A stretch of 14,267 nt of DNA from assembly GCA_016929775.1 (NCBI GenBank), contig JAFGIE010000034.1, forward strand, positions 1 through 14,267, read 5' to 3'. The notes under the pieces were generated by a model. That model was not told where the DNA came from and ran no database searches. It saw only the letters and a program-made list of their open reading frames with translations. Made by a program: the position numbers and the translations under genes. Shown piece by piece: positions 13,373-14,267 of the stretch (within the stretch, counting starts at the first letter, position 1; every line of letters starts with the position of its first letter). The stretch is from Anaerolineae bacterium (GTDB lineage: Bacteria; Chloroflexota; Anaerolineae; JAFGEY01).

Positions 13373-14194
13373 ATGGCCCGCATCGGATTCTTCCAGTTCG
13401 CCCCGGTCTTTGGCCAAGTGGAACGCAACCTCGCCCACGTCGTCCACGCCCTCGCCAGGGTCGATGCCGACCTGATCGTACTGCCCGAGCTGCCTTTCAC
13501 CGGCTACCACTTCCGCGACCGGCAGGAGCTCTTTCACCTGGCGGAGGACCCGCAGCACTCGCACACGGTCGACAGCCTGATCGCCCTCTGCCGGCAGCGC
13601 GACCTCTACCTGGTCACCGGCTTTGCCGAGCGGCAGCGCGACCGCTGCTTCAACAGCGCACTCTTGATCGGGCCGCAGGGGATCGTGCACACCTATCGCA
13701 AGCTGCATCTCTTTGCAGCGGAAAAGCGCTGCTTTGATCCCGGTGACACGCCGCTCGACGTCAGCCACGTGCGCGACCTCTGTGTGGGGATGATGATCTG
13801 CTTCGATTGGGTCTTCCCCGAGGTCGCGCGTGCCCTGACGCTGGCGGGCGCCGACCTGATCTGCCACCCCGCCAACCTGGTCTTGGCCTACTGCCAGCAA
13901 GCGATGCTCACGCGCTGCCTCGAGAACTTGGTCTACGCCGTGACTGCCAACCGGCACGGCGCGGATGCCAGGCCCCACGGCGAGATCGCCTTCACTGGAG
14001 GGAGCCAGATCGTTGCGCCGCGCGGCGAGCTGATCCACCGCGCGCCCAGCGATCGCCCCGAGCTGCACATTGTCGAGATCGACGTCGCACGTGCGCGCGA
14101 CAAGCACCTCACCCCAGAGAACGACATCCGGGTCGACCGGCGTCCCCCGTTTTACGCCGCGCTCTGCGATCCGGCGCACTCGGAAGCGCCTTGA
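13373..14194 (+). CDS. Nitrilase-superfamily carbon-nitrogen hydrolase
   Basis: This 273-residue cytosolic enzyme has the complete Glu-Lys-Cys triad of the nitrilase superfamily: Glu39 (LIVLPELPFTGYHF), Lys110 (YRKLHLFAAEKRCFDPGD) and Cys143 (VGMMICFDWVFPEVARALTLAGADLICHPANL). Members hydrolyse nitriles, amides or carbamoyl groups, or transfer acyl groups. The conserved length and the ICFDWVFPE motif suggest an amidase of the omega-amidase/N-carbamoyl amidase type rather than a true nitrilase, but the substrate cannot be read off. The start is the ATG at 13373, with GAGGAGGTGA 5 bases upstream; an in-frame start at 13328 would lack a ribosome site. It follows the stalk protein by 100 bases. 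That gap contains the palindrome GCCGCGCGGC (13305-13314) but no clear terminator or promoter, so it may share the upstream transcript. Confidence 0.9.
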   Translation: MARIGFFQFAPVFGQVERNLAHVVHALARVDADLIVLPELPFTGYHFRDRQELFHLAEDPQHSHTVDSLIALCRQRDLYLVTGFAERQRDRCFNSALLIGPQGIVHTYRKLHLFAAEKRCFDPGDTPLDVSHVRDLCVGMMICFDWVFPEVARALTLAGADLICHPANLVLAYCQQAMLTRCLENLVYAVTANRHGADARPHGEIAFTGGSQIVAPRGELIHRAPSDRPELHIVEIDVARARDKHLTPENDIRVDRRPPFYAALCDPAHSEAP

Positions 14195-14267
14195 GACGCC
14201 GGCAGCGCAGCCTTGGCTCGGGGGATCGGGACTCCTGAGTGAGGAACACGTTCTCGCAAGACACGAG

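Noticed and set aside
8037..14194. A polyamine gene cluster (spermidine-synthase-like, acetyltransferase, MTA phosphorylase-like, carbamoylputrescine amidase-like)
   Set aside because: The phosphorylase carries Glu201 and Asn243 of 6-oxopurine PNP rather than MTA phosphorylase residues, the spermidine-synthase-like protein has a weakened cofactor site, the nitrilase-family substrate is unknown, and the genes are in two divergent units.
14195..14267. Start of another gene or a terminator at the right edge
   Set aside because: No start with a ribosome site and no convincing stem with a U-run is seen in the last 73 bases.

Overview
This is a GC-rich chromosomal window that is almost fully coding, with 14 protein genes and no gene-free stretch longer than about 265 bases. 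No rRNA, tRNA, CRISPR array or insertion sequence was recognised. The gene mix suggests an uncultured member of the Chloroflexota, perhaps a thermophile of the Anaerolineae type: membrane proteins with Thr/Pro-repeat extracellular stalks, a DUF951 protein, a lipoprotein with a C-terminal DUF4367-like domain, archease, and a XerD-PNP gene pair. The phylum is an inference from style, not from a marker gene.

Region 1 (49-5096, minus strand) is a cell-envelope cluster, read from 5096 down to 49. It encodes a membrane-anchored DUF2341-like protein, a small DUF951 protein, a lipoprotein (LolA/LppX-like fold plus DUF4367-like tail), a two-helix membrane protein with a long Thr/Pro stalk, a GT4 glycosyltransferase, and a Wzz-type chain-length or export protein. 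Gaps are short and two neighbours overlap, so it looks like one operon. The glycosyltransferase and Wzz genes suggest that it runs into an exopolysaccharide locus beyond the left edge.

Region 2 (5097-5595, plus strand) is a divergent archease gene with a near-consensus sigma70 promoter in a 73-bp intergenic space.

Region 3 (5700-10463, minus strand) reads from 10463 down to 5700. It encodes a large polytopic membrane protein with an embedded spermidine-synthase-like Rossmann domain, a two-domain GNAT acetyltransferase, and a GH63-like (alpha/alpha)6 glycoside hydrolase. The first two genes are separated by only 4 bases.

Region 4 (10464-10728) is the largest non-coding stretch. It has a clear plus-strand promoter, a structured leader for the Xer gene, a 10-bp direct repeat and an 8-bp inverted repeat.

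Region 5 (10729-14194, plus strand) holds a XerD-like recombinase, purine nucleoside phosphorylase, a second Thr/Pro-stalk membrane protein joined to it by an ATGA overlap, and a nitrilase-superfamily amidohydrolase. The most interesting points are the Xer protein without the usual active-site lysine, the two look-alike stalked membrane proteins at separate loci, the degenerate membrane-bound spermidine-synthase-like enzyme, and the possible mannosylglycerate-hydrolase-like glycosidase. I see no clear defence system or mobile element.
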